Shown one piece after another: positions 6,332-12,205 of a stretch of 12,205 nucleotides of DNA. Location: positions 1 to 12,205 of the forward strand of contig MTKS01000025.1 of NCBI GenBank assembly GCA_004028495.1, read 5' to 3'. The notes beneath the pieces were generated by a model. That model was not told where the DNA came from and searched no databases. It worked only from the letters and a program-made list of their open reading frames with translations. The number at the start of each line of letters is the position of its first letter. Position 1 is the first letter of the stretch. Position numbers and translations under genes: made by a program. The stretch comes from Candidatus Electrothrix marina (GTDB lineage Bacteria; Desulfobacterota; Desulfobulbia; Desulfobulbales; Desulfobulbaceae).

Positions 6332-6497
6332 TTTCATCTCCCGGCAGCGGTGCCCGCTCATGAACCTTGTCCAGTATGCCCCTGAATGCGGCTCTGTCCG
6401 CTCTCTTCGCCCGTTGTATCATTTTCTCCAGGCGTAGGGCCGTTACGCCGAATTTGCCGACTTCTTTAAAATCTTTCATGTTTATGATTTTCTTCAT
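6312..6497 (-). CDS. Small hypothetical protein, convergent with the Uma2 gene
   Basis: A 61-codon minus-strand frame overlaps the last 20 bases of the Uma2 gene tail to tail. The product is basic and helical (segments MKDFKEVGKFGVTALRLEKM and DRAAFRGILDKVHERAPLPG) and has natural-looking composition. No strong Shine-Dalgarno precedes either candidate ATG (6497 or 6479). No other gene fits this gap, and its T-rich plus strand is compatible with a real minus-strand gene. I do not recognise a family. A chance frame remains quite possible. Confidence 0.4.
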   Translation of the reverse strand: MKKIINMKDFKEVGKFGVTALRLEKMIQRAKRADRAAFRGILDKVHERAPLPGDEISPENR

Positions 6498-6499
6498 GT

Positions 6500-6528
6500 T
6501 TGCACGATACCATATACGGTGTTATTCT
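6500..6528 (+). promoter_or_regulatory. Weak candidate promoter of the ABC importer operon
   Basis: TTGCAC (6500-6505) and TATTCT (6523-6528) are 17 bases apart, 50 bases before the ABC gene start. The -35 matches consensus at only three of six positions, so this is tentative. The same -10 hexamer and spacing occur in the better candidate at 8701-8729. Confidence 0.25.
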
Positions 6529-6577
6529 GTCCAGTCATGGAGGTTGAAATTTTCAGCAAACGTTCAAAGGAGAAATA

Positions 6578-7999
6578 ATGCACTATGCCCGAATAATTAT
6601 AACCCTGACCCTTGCCTTCCTTACCCTGGCAGGCCCTTGGCCCGCTACAGCCGAGGAAGAATTCGTCACCGCCCTGACCGGCAAGTTTCCCCCTTTCAGC
6701 TATTACGATAAGCAAGGGAACCTTGCCGGTTTTGACGTGGACGTGAGTCGGGAAATCGCCCAACGCATCAACCAAAAATCGCAGATCATCGCCACAGAAT
6801 GGGACGGCATCTTAGCAGGCCTGCTGGCGGAGAAATACGATGCCATCATCGGCTCAATGGCCATTACCCCGGTCCGCCAAGAGAGCGTTGATTTCTCCAC
6901 CCCCTATTACCATTCCGGTGCCCAGCTCTTTATCCATCGCGACAACCCCAACAAGGTCTATTCGATCAGCGAGTGCAACGGCCTGCGTATTGCGGTTGTG
7001 CTCGGCGAGACCTACCAGCATTTTCTCGAAGAAAAATTCCCGGATGTTGAAGTGGTCACCCTGAAATCCGGGGCCGAGATCTTTGCCATGCTGGAGCAGA
7101 AGCGGATCACCGGCTTTGTCACCGACCGGCTGGTCGGGGCCTGGCAGGTCAAGGAGGCGGGCCGCCCCTTTGTATCGGTGGGTGATATGCTCTATAAGGA
7201 GCGCATCGGCATCCCGGTACGTAAGGACAGGCCGGAACTGCTCGGGCAGATCAACAAAGCCCTGGCCGCAATGGAGGATGACGGCACCATGCAGCGTATC
7301 CACCAACGCTATTTCGGTTTGGGCAAGACCTCCTCGTCCAAGCTCGGTACGATGGAGCCTTCGGTCATTGCGACCAAGCTGCTCAAAGGATTTGCTGTCA
7401 GCCTCGGCATTGCCTTTGCCGCTATTCTGCTCGGTTTTGCCTTGGCCGTTCCCTGCGGACTGCTGCTCACCTTCCGGCACGGCAGCCTCAAGCCGATTCA
7501 TTTTCTGATTCGTGCCTTTGTTGATTTTATCCGGGGCACCCCTGTCCTGATCCAGCTGCTCTTTGTCTGGCTGGGTCTGGGCTTTGCTCCTTTTCCGGCA
7601 GCCATCCTCACCTTGGGTATCTGCGCAATGGCCTATATGGCTGAGGTCGTCCGGGCGGGCTTAATGAGTGTTGATCCGGGCCAGGATCTGGGGGCCAAGG
7701 CCTTGGGTCTCTCGCCTGTGGATCGCTTTCGTTTTGTGGTTTGGCCCCAGGCCTTCCGTATTGCCATCCCGCCCTTGATGAACTGCGTGGTTTCCCTGAT
7801 CAAGGATACAGCCTTGGTTTCCATCATCTCCATCCCGGAGCTGATCCGCGAGGCCCAGTCCATTATCAGCGTCACCTTTGAGCCTGGTCTCTACTACCTC
7901 ATTGCCGGGTTGATGTTCTTTGCCGTGACTTTTCCACTGATGAAGCTCTCTGATCGCGTTGAACGATCCATCAAAGCCAAAGGATTTGCCCATGATTGA
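6578..7999 (+). CDS. Amino-acid ABC transporter, fused substrate-binding protein and permease
   Basis: The 473-residue protein joins two normally separate parts of a polar-amino-acid importer. Residues 1-25 are a signal peptide ending ATA before EEE. Residues 28-250 are a family 3 binding domain: FPPFSYYD, GFDVDVSREIA, and the ligand-pocket stretch IGSMAITPVR (91-100) with R100 expected to hold the substrate carboxylate, followed by VDFSTPYY. Residues 265-470 are a HisM/GlnP-type membrane domain with about five helices, an FIRGTPVLIQLLF motif (317-329) and the EAA loop around 355-380 (AEVVRAGLMSVDPGQD) that docks the ATPase. AGGAGA (6567-6572) is the ribosome site. The gene overlaps the ATPase gene by 8 bases. 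In this arrangement the binding domain stays tethered to the outer face of the inner membrane. The substrate is probably a polar amino acid such as glutamine, but I cannot read it from sequence. Confidence 0.93.
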   Translation: MHYARIIITLTLAFLTLAGPWPATAEEEFVTALTGKFPPFSYYDKQGNLAGFDVDVSREIAQRINQKSQIIATEWDGILAGLLAEKYDAIIGSMAITPVRQESVDFSTPYYHSGAQLFIHRDNPNKVYSISECNGLRIAVVLGETYQHFLEEKFPDVEVVTLKSGAEIFAMLEQKRITGFVTDRLVGAWQVKEAGRPFVSVGDMLYKERIGIPVRKDRPELLGQINKALAAMEDDGTMQRIHQRYFGLGKTSSSKLGTMEPSVIATKLLKGFAVSLGIAFAAILLGFALAVPCGLLLTFRHGSLKPIHFLIRAFVDFIRGTPVLIQLLFVWLGLGFAPFPAAILTLGICAMAYMAEVVRAGLMSVDPGQDLGAKALGLSPVDRFRFVVWPQAFRIAIPPLMNCVVSLIKDTALVSIISIPELIREAQSIISVTFEPGLYYLIAGLMFFAVTFPLMKLSDRVERSIKAKGFAHD

Positions 8000-8678
8000 A
8001 GTACAAAACGTAGCCTACACCTATGCGGATGGGACCAAGGCCGTCAACGATGTCAGTATGACCTTCCCGGAACAGGGCATCTTTGCCGTTATGGGGCTGT
8101 CCGGTTCCGGCAAGACGACGCTGCTTAACTGTATTGCCCGTTTTCTCTCCCCGAAGCAGGGAGAAATTATCTTGGACGGACAGGATATTCAAGAAATGAA
8201 AGAGATCGACTTTCGACAGCAGGTCGGAGTCGTTTTCCAGCACCTGAATCTCTTTCCCCATATGAATGTGTTGGAAAATATGATGCTGGCCCTTGAACGG
8301 GTCCAGGGAAAGACCAAGGCAGCGGCAAAAGCGGAGTCTCTGGAGATGCTTGAGCGGTTGAATATTGCCGAGCTGGCCCAGAGTTATCCTGCCCAGGTCA
8401 GTGGTGGTCAGGCCCAGCGGGTGGCTATTGCCAGAGGCTTGGCCCTGAAACCCAAGTTCATGCTGCTTGATGAGCCGACCAGTGCCCTTGATGCAGCCAC
8501 TACCTCGGATTTCGCCCGATGGCTGCGGGAGTTGCAGGCGTTCACCAGCTTTATTATTGTCACCCATGATCTGCCCTTTGCCGAACAGACAGCAGAACAG
8601 GGGGTGTTTATGGAGAGCGGGCAGGTGCAGGAACGGGGAACGCTTGCCGAGGTGCTGAAAAATATCGACCGGTGCTGA
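7992..8678 (+). CDS. Amino-acid ABC transporter ATP-binding protein (GlnQ type)
   Basis: This 228-residue cytoplasmic ATPase powers the fused importer encoded just upstream. Motifs in order are Walker A GLSGSGKT (35-42), Q-loop Q83 in VFQHLNLFPH, signature VSGGQ (136-140), Walker B MLLDE (157-161), the D-loop SALD, and switch H192 in VTHDLPF. The frame is open from 7959, but the start at 7992 fits the family better (MIEVQNVAYTY). That ATG overlaps the permease stop by 8 bases and has AGGA 7 nt upstream. The length is slightly below the usual 240 residues, with a short C-terminus. No terminator is visible after it, only about 100 bases before the next gene. Confidence 0.95.
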   Translation: MIEVQNVAYTYADGTKAVNDVSMTFPEQGIFAVMGLSGSGKTTLLNCIARFLSPKQGEIILDGQDIQEMKEIDFRQQVGVVFQHLNLFPHMNVLENMMLALERVQGKTKAAAKAESLEMLERLNIAELAQSYPAQVSGGQAQRVAIARGLALKPKFMLLDEPTSALDAATTSDFARWLRELQAFTSFIIVTHDLPFAEQTAEQGVFMESGQVQERGTLAEVLKNIDRC

Positions 8679-8700
8679 GCAAAAATAAAACGAGAACAGG

Positions 8701-8729
8701 TTGACAGAGGCGGTTTCCTGAAATATTCT
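8701..8729 (+). promoter_or_regulatory. Candidate sigma-70 promoter of the oxidoreductase-prenyltransferase operon
   Basis: A perfect TTGACA (8701-8706) is followed after 17 bases by TATTCT (8724-8729), a four-of-six -10 match. Transcription would begin near 8736, about 43 bases before the start codon. A TATAAT also occurs at 8743-8748 but has no -35 at suitable distance. The Shine-Dalgarno GGAG is at 8769-8772. Confidence 0.5.
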
Positions 8730-8778
8730 GCCCTTTATCTTATATAATTATACCCCTTTTTCATATACGGAGAATATT

Positions 8779-10509
8779 ATGAGCAAAAAAGTCGTCATTG
8801 TCGGTGGAGTTGCTGCCGGTCCCAAGGCTGCCTGTCATTTGAAAAGACTCCAGCCGGGTTGGGATATCACTGTGGTGGATCAGGACAGCATGATATCCTA
8901 CGGAGGCTGCGGCATCCCTTATTATGTGGGCGGCGATGTCTCTGACGAGGCGGAACTGCGTTCCACCAGCTTCCACATGGTCCGTGACGTGCCTTTTTTC
9001 GCTGATGCCAAGGGCGTGGAAGTGCTCACCCGCACTAGGGCTCTGGCCATTGACCGACAGAACAAGAAACTGCGGGTAAAGAACCTGGACAGCGGCGAGG
9101 AGCAGGAGCTGGCCTATGATAAGCTCATGCTTTCCACTGGTGCTGCCCCCTTTGTCCTGCCTATTCCAGGAGCAGATTTGGACGGGGTGTTCACCATCTC
9201 TGATTTGCATAAGGCTATTGAGATAAAAAAGAGAATCTCCGGCGGCAAGATAGGCCGGGTCGTGGTTATCGGCGGCGGGGCCATCGGCATCGAGATGGCG
9301 GAATCCTTTGCTGATCTCTGGGGATTGGAAACAACCCTGGTCGAGTTTATGCCCCAGCTGCTGCCCAAGCTGGTGGATGCGGATTTCGCCACCATGCTCC
9401 AACGGCATCTTGAAGAAATGAACGTGGCCGTCTACACCGGCGAGGGCGCAACCGAGATTGTCGGTGATAGCGAGGGCAGGGTCGTAGCAGTAAAAACACC
9501 GCAGCGCACCCTTGAGGCGGATATGGTGATTATGGCTGCCGGTGTTCGTCCGCGCAGTGAGCTGGCCAAGGAAGCAGGGCTGGCTGTAGAGCCCTGGGGC
9601 GGGATTACGGTCAACAGCAGGTTGCAAACCTCAGACCCGGATATTTATGCGGCGGGCGATTGCATTGCGGTCAAGCATCTGGTGACCGGCAAGCAGACCT
9701 ACGCCCCTATGGGATCGCTGGCTAACCGGGAGGGCAGGGTGGCTGCCGATAATATGGCGGGTATTGCATCCTCCTTTAACGGCGCAGTGGGGTCCTTTAT
9801 CATGAAGGCCTTTGATCGCTGCATCGCCTCCACCGGTATCACCTATGAGGCAGCTGTGGCAGAGGGCTTTGATGCTGATTACTCATTGACTGCCCCTGAT
9901 GATAGAGCCCATTTCTTTCCCAATAGCGCTTCTCTTGCCTTGCAGCTGGTTTTTGATAAACGTACCCGTCAAGTACTTGGCTTGCAGGGCTTCGGCATGA
10001 TGAATGATTCTATCTCGGCCCGGATTGATACTGCTGCTGTGATGATCAGTAAGGGAGCAACAATCGAGGATTTCATGATGGCGGAAATGGCTTATGCCCC
10101 GCCTTTTTCTGCGGCTATTGATTCCCTGAACGCTGCCGCCTTTGTGGCCGATAATATCTGTGCCGGCCGAATGCGCTCAGTGAGTATGCAGCGTTTCTAT
10201 GCCTGGATGGAAGATTTTTCCAGTGAACCGGATTGGGTTGTTCTGGATGTCCGTCATCCCAAAGAAGCAGGGCCCTTTGTGGAGAAATTCGGCGCGGATA
10301 AGTGGATTGCCATAAGGTATGATAAGGTGCGCAAACAGCATAAAGAGCTTCCGACAGATAAAACGCTGATTATATTTTGCGGCTCGGGAAATCGCGCTTA
10401 TGAGATTCAGGTTTTTCTGGATCACCTCGGTCAGCACAACAGTCTTGTGCTCGGCGGTGGCATGAAAGTCATTCGTTGGATAGGGGCGGCTTGGTTGCCT
10501 CAATTATAA
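8779..10509 (+). CDS. CoA-disulfide reductase-rhodanese fusion (NAD(P)H-dependent persulfide or CoA-disulfide reductase)
   Basis: The 576-residue protein is a FAD pyridine-nucleotide-disulfide oxidoreductase with a C-terminal rhodanese domain. The FAD dinucleotide fold is at 4-14 (KVVIVGGVAAG), the single redox cysteine C44 lies in SYGGCGIPYYV, a second dinucleotide fold (VVVIGGGAIGIE) is near 161-172, and the FAD-binding YAAGDC is at 290-295. Y439 in AYAPPFS is the tyrosine-bearing motif of CoA-disulfide reductases. The rhodanese part (about 485-575) has LDVR at 489-492 and an active-site loop CGSGNR with C534. Characterised relatives with this layout reduce CoA disulfide or CoA and glutathione persulfides with NADH, releasing sulfide. 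That role fits a cytoplasmic enzyme in an organism handling polysulfide or elemental sulfur. The prenyltransferase gene follows after 15 nt in the same operon. The exact physiological substrate is not decided by the sequence. Confidence 0.93.
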   Translation: MSKKVVIVGGVAAGPKAACHLKRLQPGWDITVVDQDSMISYGGCGIPYYVGGDVSDEAELRSTSFHMVRDVPFFADAKGVEVLTRTRALAIDRQNKKLRVKNLDSGEEQELAYDKLMLSTGAAPFVLPIPGADLDGVFTISDLHKAIEIKKRISGGKIGRVVVIGGGAIGIEMAESFADLWGLETTLVEFMPQLLPKLVDADFATMLQRHLEEMNVAVYTGEGATEIVGDSEGRVVAVKTPQRTLEADMVIMAAGVRPRSELAKEAGLAVEPWGGITVNSRLQTSDPDIYAAGDCIAVKHLVTGKQTYAPMGSLANREGRVAADNMAGIASSFNGAVGSFIMKAFDRCIASTGITYEAAVAEGFDADYSLTAPDDRAHFFPNSASLALQLVFDKRTRQVLGLQGFGMMNDSISARIDTAAVMISKGATIEDFMMAEMAYAPPFSAAIDSLNAAAFVADNICAGRMRSVSMQRFYAWMEDFSSEPDWVVLDVRHPKEAGPFVEKFGADKWIAIRYDKVRKQHKELPTDKTLIIFCGSGNRAYEIQVFLDHLGQHNSLVLGGGMKVIRWIGAAWLPQL

Positions 10510-10524
10510 CGGGCATAATTAATC

Positions 10525-11382
10525 ATGCTGAAAAAAATAAACATCCTGCTTGAAATGATCAAGTTCAAGCACACCGTGTTCGCCTTGCCGTTTGCCTTGA
10601 TGGGGGCCGTTCTCGCAGCCCGGGGGGTGCCCTCACTTCGGGTTTTTTTCTGGGTGGTTATCGCCATGGCAGGTGCCCGCACAGCAGCCATGACCTTTAA
10701 TCGTATTGCTGATCATCGCTTTGATGCGGCTAATCCTCGTACGGATAAGCGGGCCATCCCATCAGGCGAGGTCTCGCTTAAGGAGTCCTGGCTCATGGTT
10801 GGAGCAGCCTCGGCCCTGTTCTTCCTGGCCTGTTGGATGCTCAATACCCTGGCCTTGGTACTTTCTCCTTTTGCCTTGGGCCTGACTTTTTTTTACTCCC
10901 TGACCAAGCGGTTCACCTGGCTTTGCCATGTTATCCTGGGCGTAGCTCTGGCAATCGCTCCTTTGGGCGGCTGGGTAGCAACTACAGGCAGTCTGGTCGG
11001 CTATCCCTGGGTATTGTCACTGGGGGTGCTGTTCTGGGTGACCGGCTTTGATATTATCTATGCCTCCCAAGATGCGGAATTCGACCGTGAGGCCGGCCTG
11101 CATTCCATGCCAGCTTTTTTGGGACGTAGGAACGCCTTTCGTCTGGCAATCTCCTTTCATGCCCTGGCCTTTTTTCTTTTCACCCTGACCGGTTATCTCC
11201 AGGGGTTGAATATTGTCTATTATATCGGTATAGTCCTGGCCGGAAGCGCTTTGTTTTATCAGCATCTTATTGTGAACCCCAAAGACCTCTCCCGGATTCA
11301 GGTCTCCTTCTTTTCCATGAACGGTTTTATTTCCCTAACCCTTTTTGTCGCTACCTGTATTTCTCTGCTGATGGCGGGGTGA
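10525..11382 (+). CDS. mqnP: UbiA-family polyprenyltransferase, MqnP-like (menaquinone biosynthesis)
   Basis: This 285-residue membrane protein has eight to nine hydrophobic helices and both Asp-rich motifs of the UbiA superfamily: NRIADHRFD (59-67) followed by NPRTDKR, and the second cluster D176, D183 and D187 in FDIIYASQDAEFD. The wording of the first motif (FNRI then NPRT) is closest, from memory, to the UbiA-like group assigned as MqnP, which prenylates the dihydroxynaphthoate precursor in the futalosine route to menaquinone. The reaction attaches a polyprenyl chain to an aromatic acid at the inner membrane. Only a weak ribosome site precedes the ATG, 15 nt after the upstream stop, so co-expression or coupling is likely. 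A 4-hydroxybenzoate or other aromatic substrate cannot be excluded. Confidence 0.85.
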   Translation: MLKKINILLEMIKFKHTVFALPFALMGAVLAARGVPSLRVFFWVVIAMAGARTAAMTFNRIADHRFDAANPRTDKRAIPSGEVSLKESWLMVGAASALFFLACWMLNTLALVLSPFALGLTFFYSLTKRFTWLCHVILGVALAIAPLGGWVATTGSLVGYPWVLSLGVLFWVTGFDIIYASQDAEFDREAGLHSMPAFLGRRNAFRLAISFHALAFFLFTLTGYLQGLNIVYYIGIVLAGSALFYQHLIVNPKDLSRIQVSFFSMNGFISLTLFVATCISLLMAG

Positions 11383-11399
11383 CGGGATGCGAAAAAGTA

Positions 11400-11440
11400 A
11401 AACAGCCCTATCCTGATGAGGATAGGGCTGTTTATTTTTG
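11400..11440 (+). terminator. Strong intrinsic terminator after the prenyltransferase gene
   Basis: A perfect 15-bp stem (AAACAGCCCTATCCT, 11400-11414, with AGGATAGGGCTGTTT, 11419-11433) closes a GATG loop and is followed by TATTTTTGTTTT. The A-rich left flank also gives a T-rich tail on the other strand, so it can probably stop the convergent minus-strand transcript as well. Confidence 0.92.
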
Positions 11441-11486
11441 TTTTATGAGCGTGCTGCAACAGAAGCAATGGTTACTGACCGCCTCC

Positions 11487-11855
11487 TTACGGTCGAGTCA
11501 CCTGCGCGGTCCTGTACTCGGTTTTTAGAGGACAGGAACCGCTGTCCGGGAAGGAGTACACCTCCACGACAAACATCCCGTTTTCTTTTTCAGGCAGAAT
11601 ACGGATACGGACATTGCCGTGCAGTTTATCTTCACCGAGCTGACCATCCGCTTTTCGGAGTATTTCAGCTCCTGCTGCAAAGGCTTCAGCAGGGGTTTTT
11701 CCGTAATCCCGGACGCAGAGTTTGACAGTGCTTGGGCCGCCGACAGTGGTTTCGTCGACTTTCAGATTCTCCTGAGCCGCAAGCGGGGCGGCACAGAGCA
11801 GAAAAGCTGAAAGGGTAACCATACTTCTGTGCAATAGTTTCTTTGTGGTTTTCAT
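11487..11855 (-). CDS. Small exported protein of unknown function under a riboswitch
   Basis: The 122-residue product starts at 11855 after a full Shine-Dalgarno (AGGAGG, 6 nt before the ATG). Residues 1-27 form a Sec signal peptide: basic start MKTTKKLLHR, hydrophobic core, and likely cleavage after PLAA before QEN. The lack of a proper lipobox argues against a lipoprotein despite C21. The mature part of about 95 residues has two cysteines, C47 and C108, which may form a disulfide in the periplasm, and a beta-rich second half (NVRIRILPEK, MFVVEVYSF). I do not recognise the family. The long leader carries a GEMM-like aptamer, a conditional terminator and a sigma-54-like promoter, so expression appears to respond to a cyclic dinucleotide signal. 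It converges with the prenyltransferase operon, sharing its terminator. Confidence 0.85.
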   Translation of the reverse strand: MKTTKKLLHRSMVTLSAFLLCAAPLAAQENLKVDETTVGGPSTVKLCVRDYGKTPAEAFAAGAEILRKADGQLGEDKLHGNVRIRILPEKENGMFVVEVYSFPDSGSCPLKTEYRTAQVTRP

Positions 11856-11882
11856 AATATCCTCCTGGTATCATAAGGAAAT

Positions 11883-11907
11883 AAAAAAGCAGACAACCCG
11901 GCTGTCT
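11883..11907 (-). terminator. Conditional intrinsic terminator in the riboswitch expression platform
   Basis: On the minus strand, AGACA (11907-11903) can pair with TGTCT (11895-11891) around a 7-nt loop GCCGGGT, followed by GC and TTTTTT (11888-11883). The stem is short, but both arms belong to the aptamer in its folded state: the left arm to P3 and the right arm to P1. Termination and the ligand-bound fold are therefore mutually exclusive. Confidence 0.6.
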
Positions 11908-11963
11908 CTCCAAATGAGACCCGTGGCTTTCCGACACCGCCTCACGACGGTTGTGGCTTTATT
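11889..11963 (-). promoter_or_regulatory. GEMM-type (cyclic-dinucleotide) riboswitch
   Basis: Minus-strand elements in order are: AAAGC then ACA (P1 left side), ACCGUC-GUGA-GGCGGU (P2 capped by a GNRA tetraloop, around 11937-11951), GUCGGAAAGCCACGGGUCUC (matching the conserved GACGCAAAGCCACGGGUCU), and GAGACAGCCGGGUUGU (matching the conserved AUAGCCGGGUUGCC). P3 pairs GUCUC with GAGAC. P1 is closed by ACA/UGU and AAAGC/GCUUU, which replaces the usual GGCA/UGCC by paired changes. GEMM aptamers bind c-di-GMP (class I) or 3',3'-cGAMP (GEMM-Ib). The 5' half is divergent, so I do not assign the ligand. The aptamer ends about 35 nt before the start codon of the exported protein. Confidence 0.7.
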
Positions 11964-12052
11964 CAACTTTTCAGGGGATGGAACTTGTGCTGCTGCCCCT
12001 GACCAGAAAGTCTGCCGCCCGCTTTGCAAAACAATCGAGCATATTTTATATA

Positions 12053-12069
12053 AAGCAGGAACCGTGCCG
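12053..12069 (-). promoter_or_regulatory. Candidate sigma-54 (-24/-12) promoter for the riboswitch transcript
   Basis: The minus strand reads CGGCACGGTTCCTGCTT. Against the consensus TGGCACG-N4-TTGCA it keeps GGCACG and TGC, with GG (12068-12067) and GC (12056-12055) separated by exactly 10 bases. Transcription would begin near 12043, giving about 80 nt before the aptamer and a leader of about 190 nt. No activator-binding site could be recognised upstream. Confidence 0.55.
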
Positions 12070-12205
12070 GAATATAGCAAGAGGATGGTTTTGAGCAGAA
12101 AATAGAGAGAAACAGATGGGAGAGAGTAAAAAATACCCGGTCGGGCTATATAAATGTATCTTCGGTTGCGAGGGGCTTTGTATAGAAATTTATATTTCTA
12201 CTGAC
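12070..12205. other. No gene recognised at the right edge
   Basis: These last 136 bases are A/T-rich with stops in all frames examined. They would hold upstream activator sites of the sigma-54-like promoter or the end of a neighbouring gene beyond the window. A short CCC-GACC-GGG hairpin followed by TATTTTTTA on the minus strand is too weak to call a terminator. Confidence 0.4.

Noticed and set aside
7959..7991. Upstream ATG extending the transporter ATPase by 11 residues
   Set aside because: The extension is hydrophilic and unlike the family, and the ATG at 7992 has a ribosome site and starts exactly at the conserved N-terminus.
8743..8748. Perfect TATAAT as a second promoter
   Set aside because: It lies 36 bases after the TTGACA and has no recognisable -35 at 16-18 bases, so TATTCT at 8724-8729 is the better partner.
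12125..12145. Possible terminator on the minus strand (CCC-GACC-GGG, then TATTTTTTA)
   Set aside because: Only three to four base pairs, with no gene visible before it in the window.

Overview
The window looks like a Gram-negative, anaerobic, sulfur-metabolising bacterium of the former Deltaproteobacteria; a Desulfobulbales-type lineage, possibly a cable bacterium, is my best guess. This rests on an MqnP-type prenyltransferase, a CoA-disulfide reductase-rhodanese fusion, a GEMM (cyclic-dinucleotide) riboswitch behind a sigma-54-like promoter, and multidomain STAND/NLR genes. No rRNA or other phylogenetic marker is present, so the assignment is inference.

Layout. (1) 1-423, minus strand: the N-terminal part of recN, running off the left edge. 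(2) 424-967: a gene-poor junction with fragments, namely a possible cut-off tail of the gene upstream of recN, a possible transposase remnant and a frameshifted orphan peptide. (3) 871-5661: an accessory island. A short protein gene with its leader occurs twice (968 and 2828). The first copy is frameshifted and lacks the C-terminal motif; the second is intact. Between them sits an AT-rich gene for a membrane class III adenylyl cyclase. The intact small gene is followed after 2 nt by a 798-residue NB-ARC STAND ATPase (NLR-like) whose C-terminus carries ten 28-residue repeats. (4) 5662-6577: a 20-bp perfect palindrome overlapping the start of a Uma2-family putative nuclease, and a small uncertain minus-strand ORF. 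(5) 6578-8678: an amino-acid ABC importer of two genes, one a binding protein-permease fusion and one the ATPase. (6) 8779-11382: a CoADR-rhodanese fusion and a UbiA-type prenyltransferase, closed by a strong terminator. (7) 11487-12069, minus strand: a small exported protein with an excellent Shine-Dalgarno, preceded by a GEMM-like riboswitch with an overlapping terminator and a sigma-54-like promoter.

The most interesting system is the 2828-5661 pair. The C-terminus of the small helical protein and the extreme N-terminus of the NLR carry the same glycine-rich motif of about 30 residues. This is the architecture of bacterial amyloid-signalling pairs, in which an NLR nucleates a membrane-acting effector through a shared motif. 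I infer an abortive-infection or programmed-cell-death module: the repeat domain senses a trigger, the NB-ARC oligomerises, the motif templates the partner, and the partner's hydrophobic N-terminal helix attacks the membrane.

The second point of interest is the right edge. There the aptamer stem P1/P3 and an intrinsic terminator use the same bases, predicting a ligand-activated switch for a secreted protein of unknown function.
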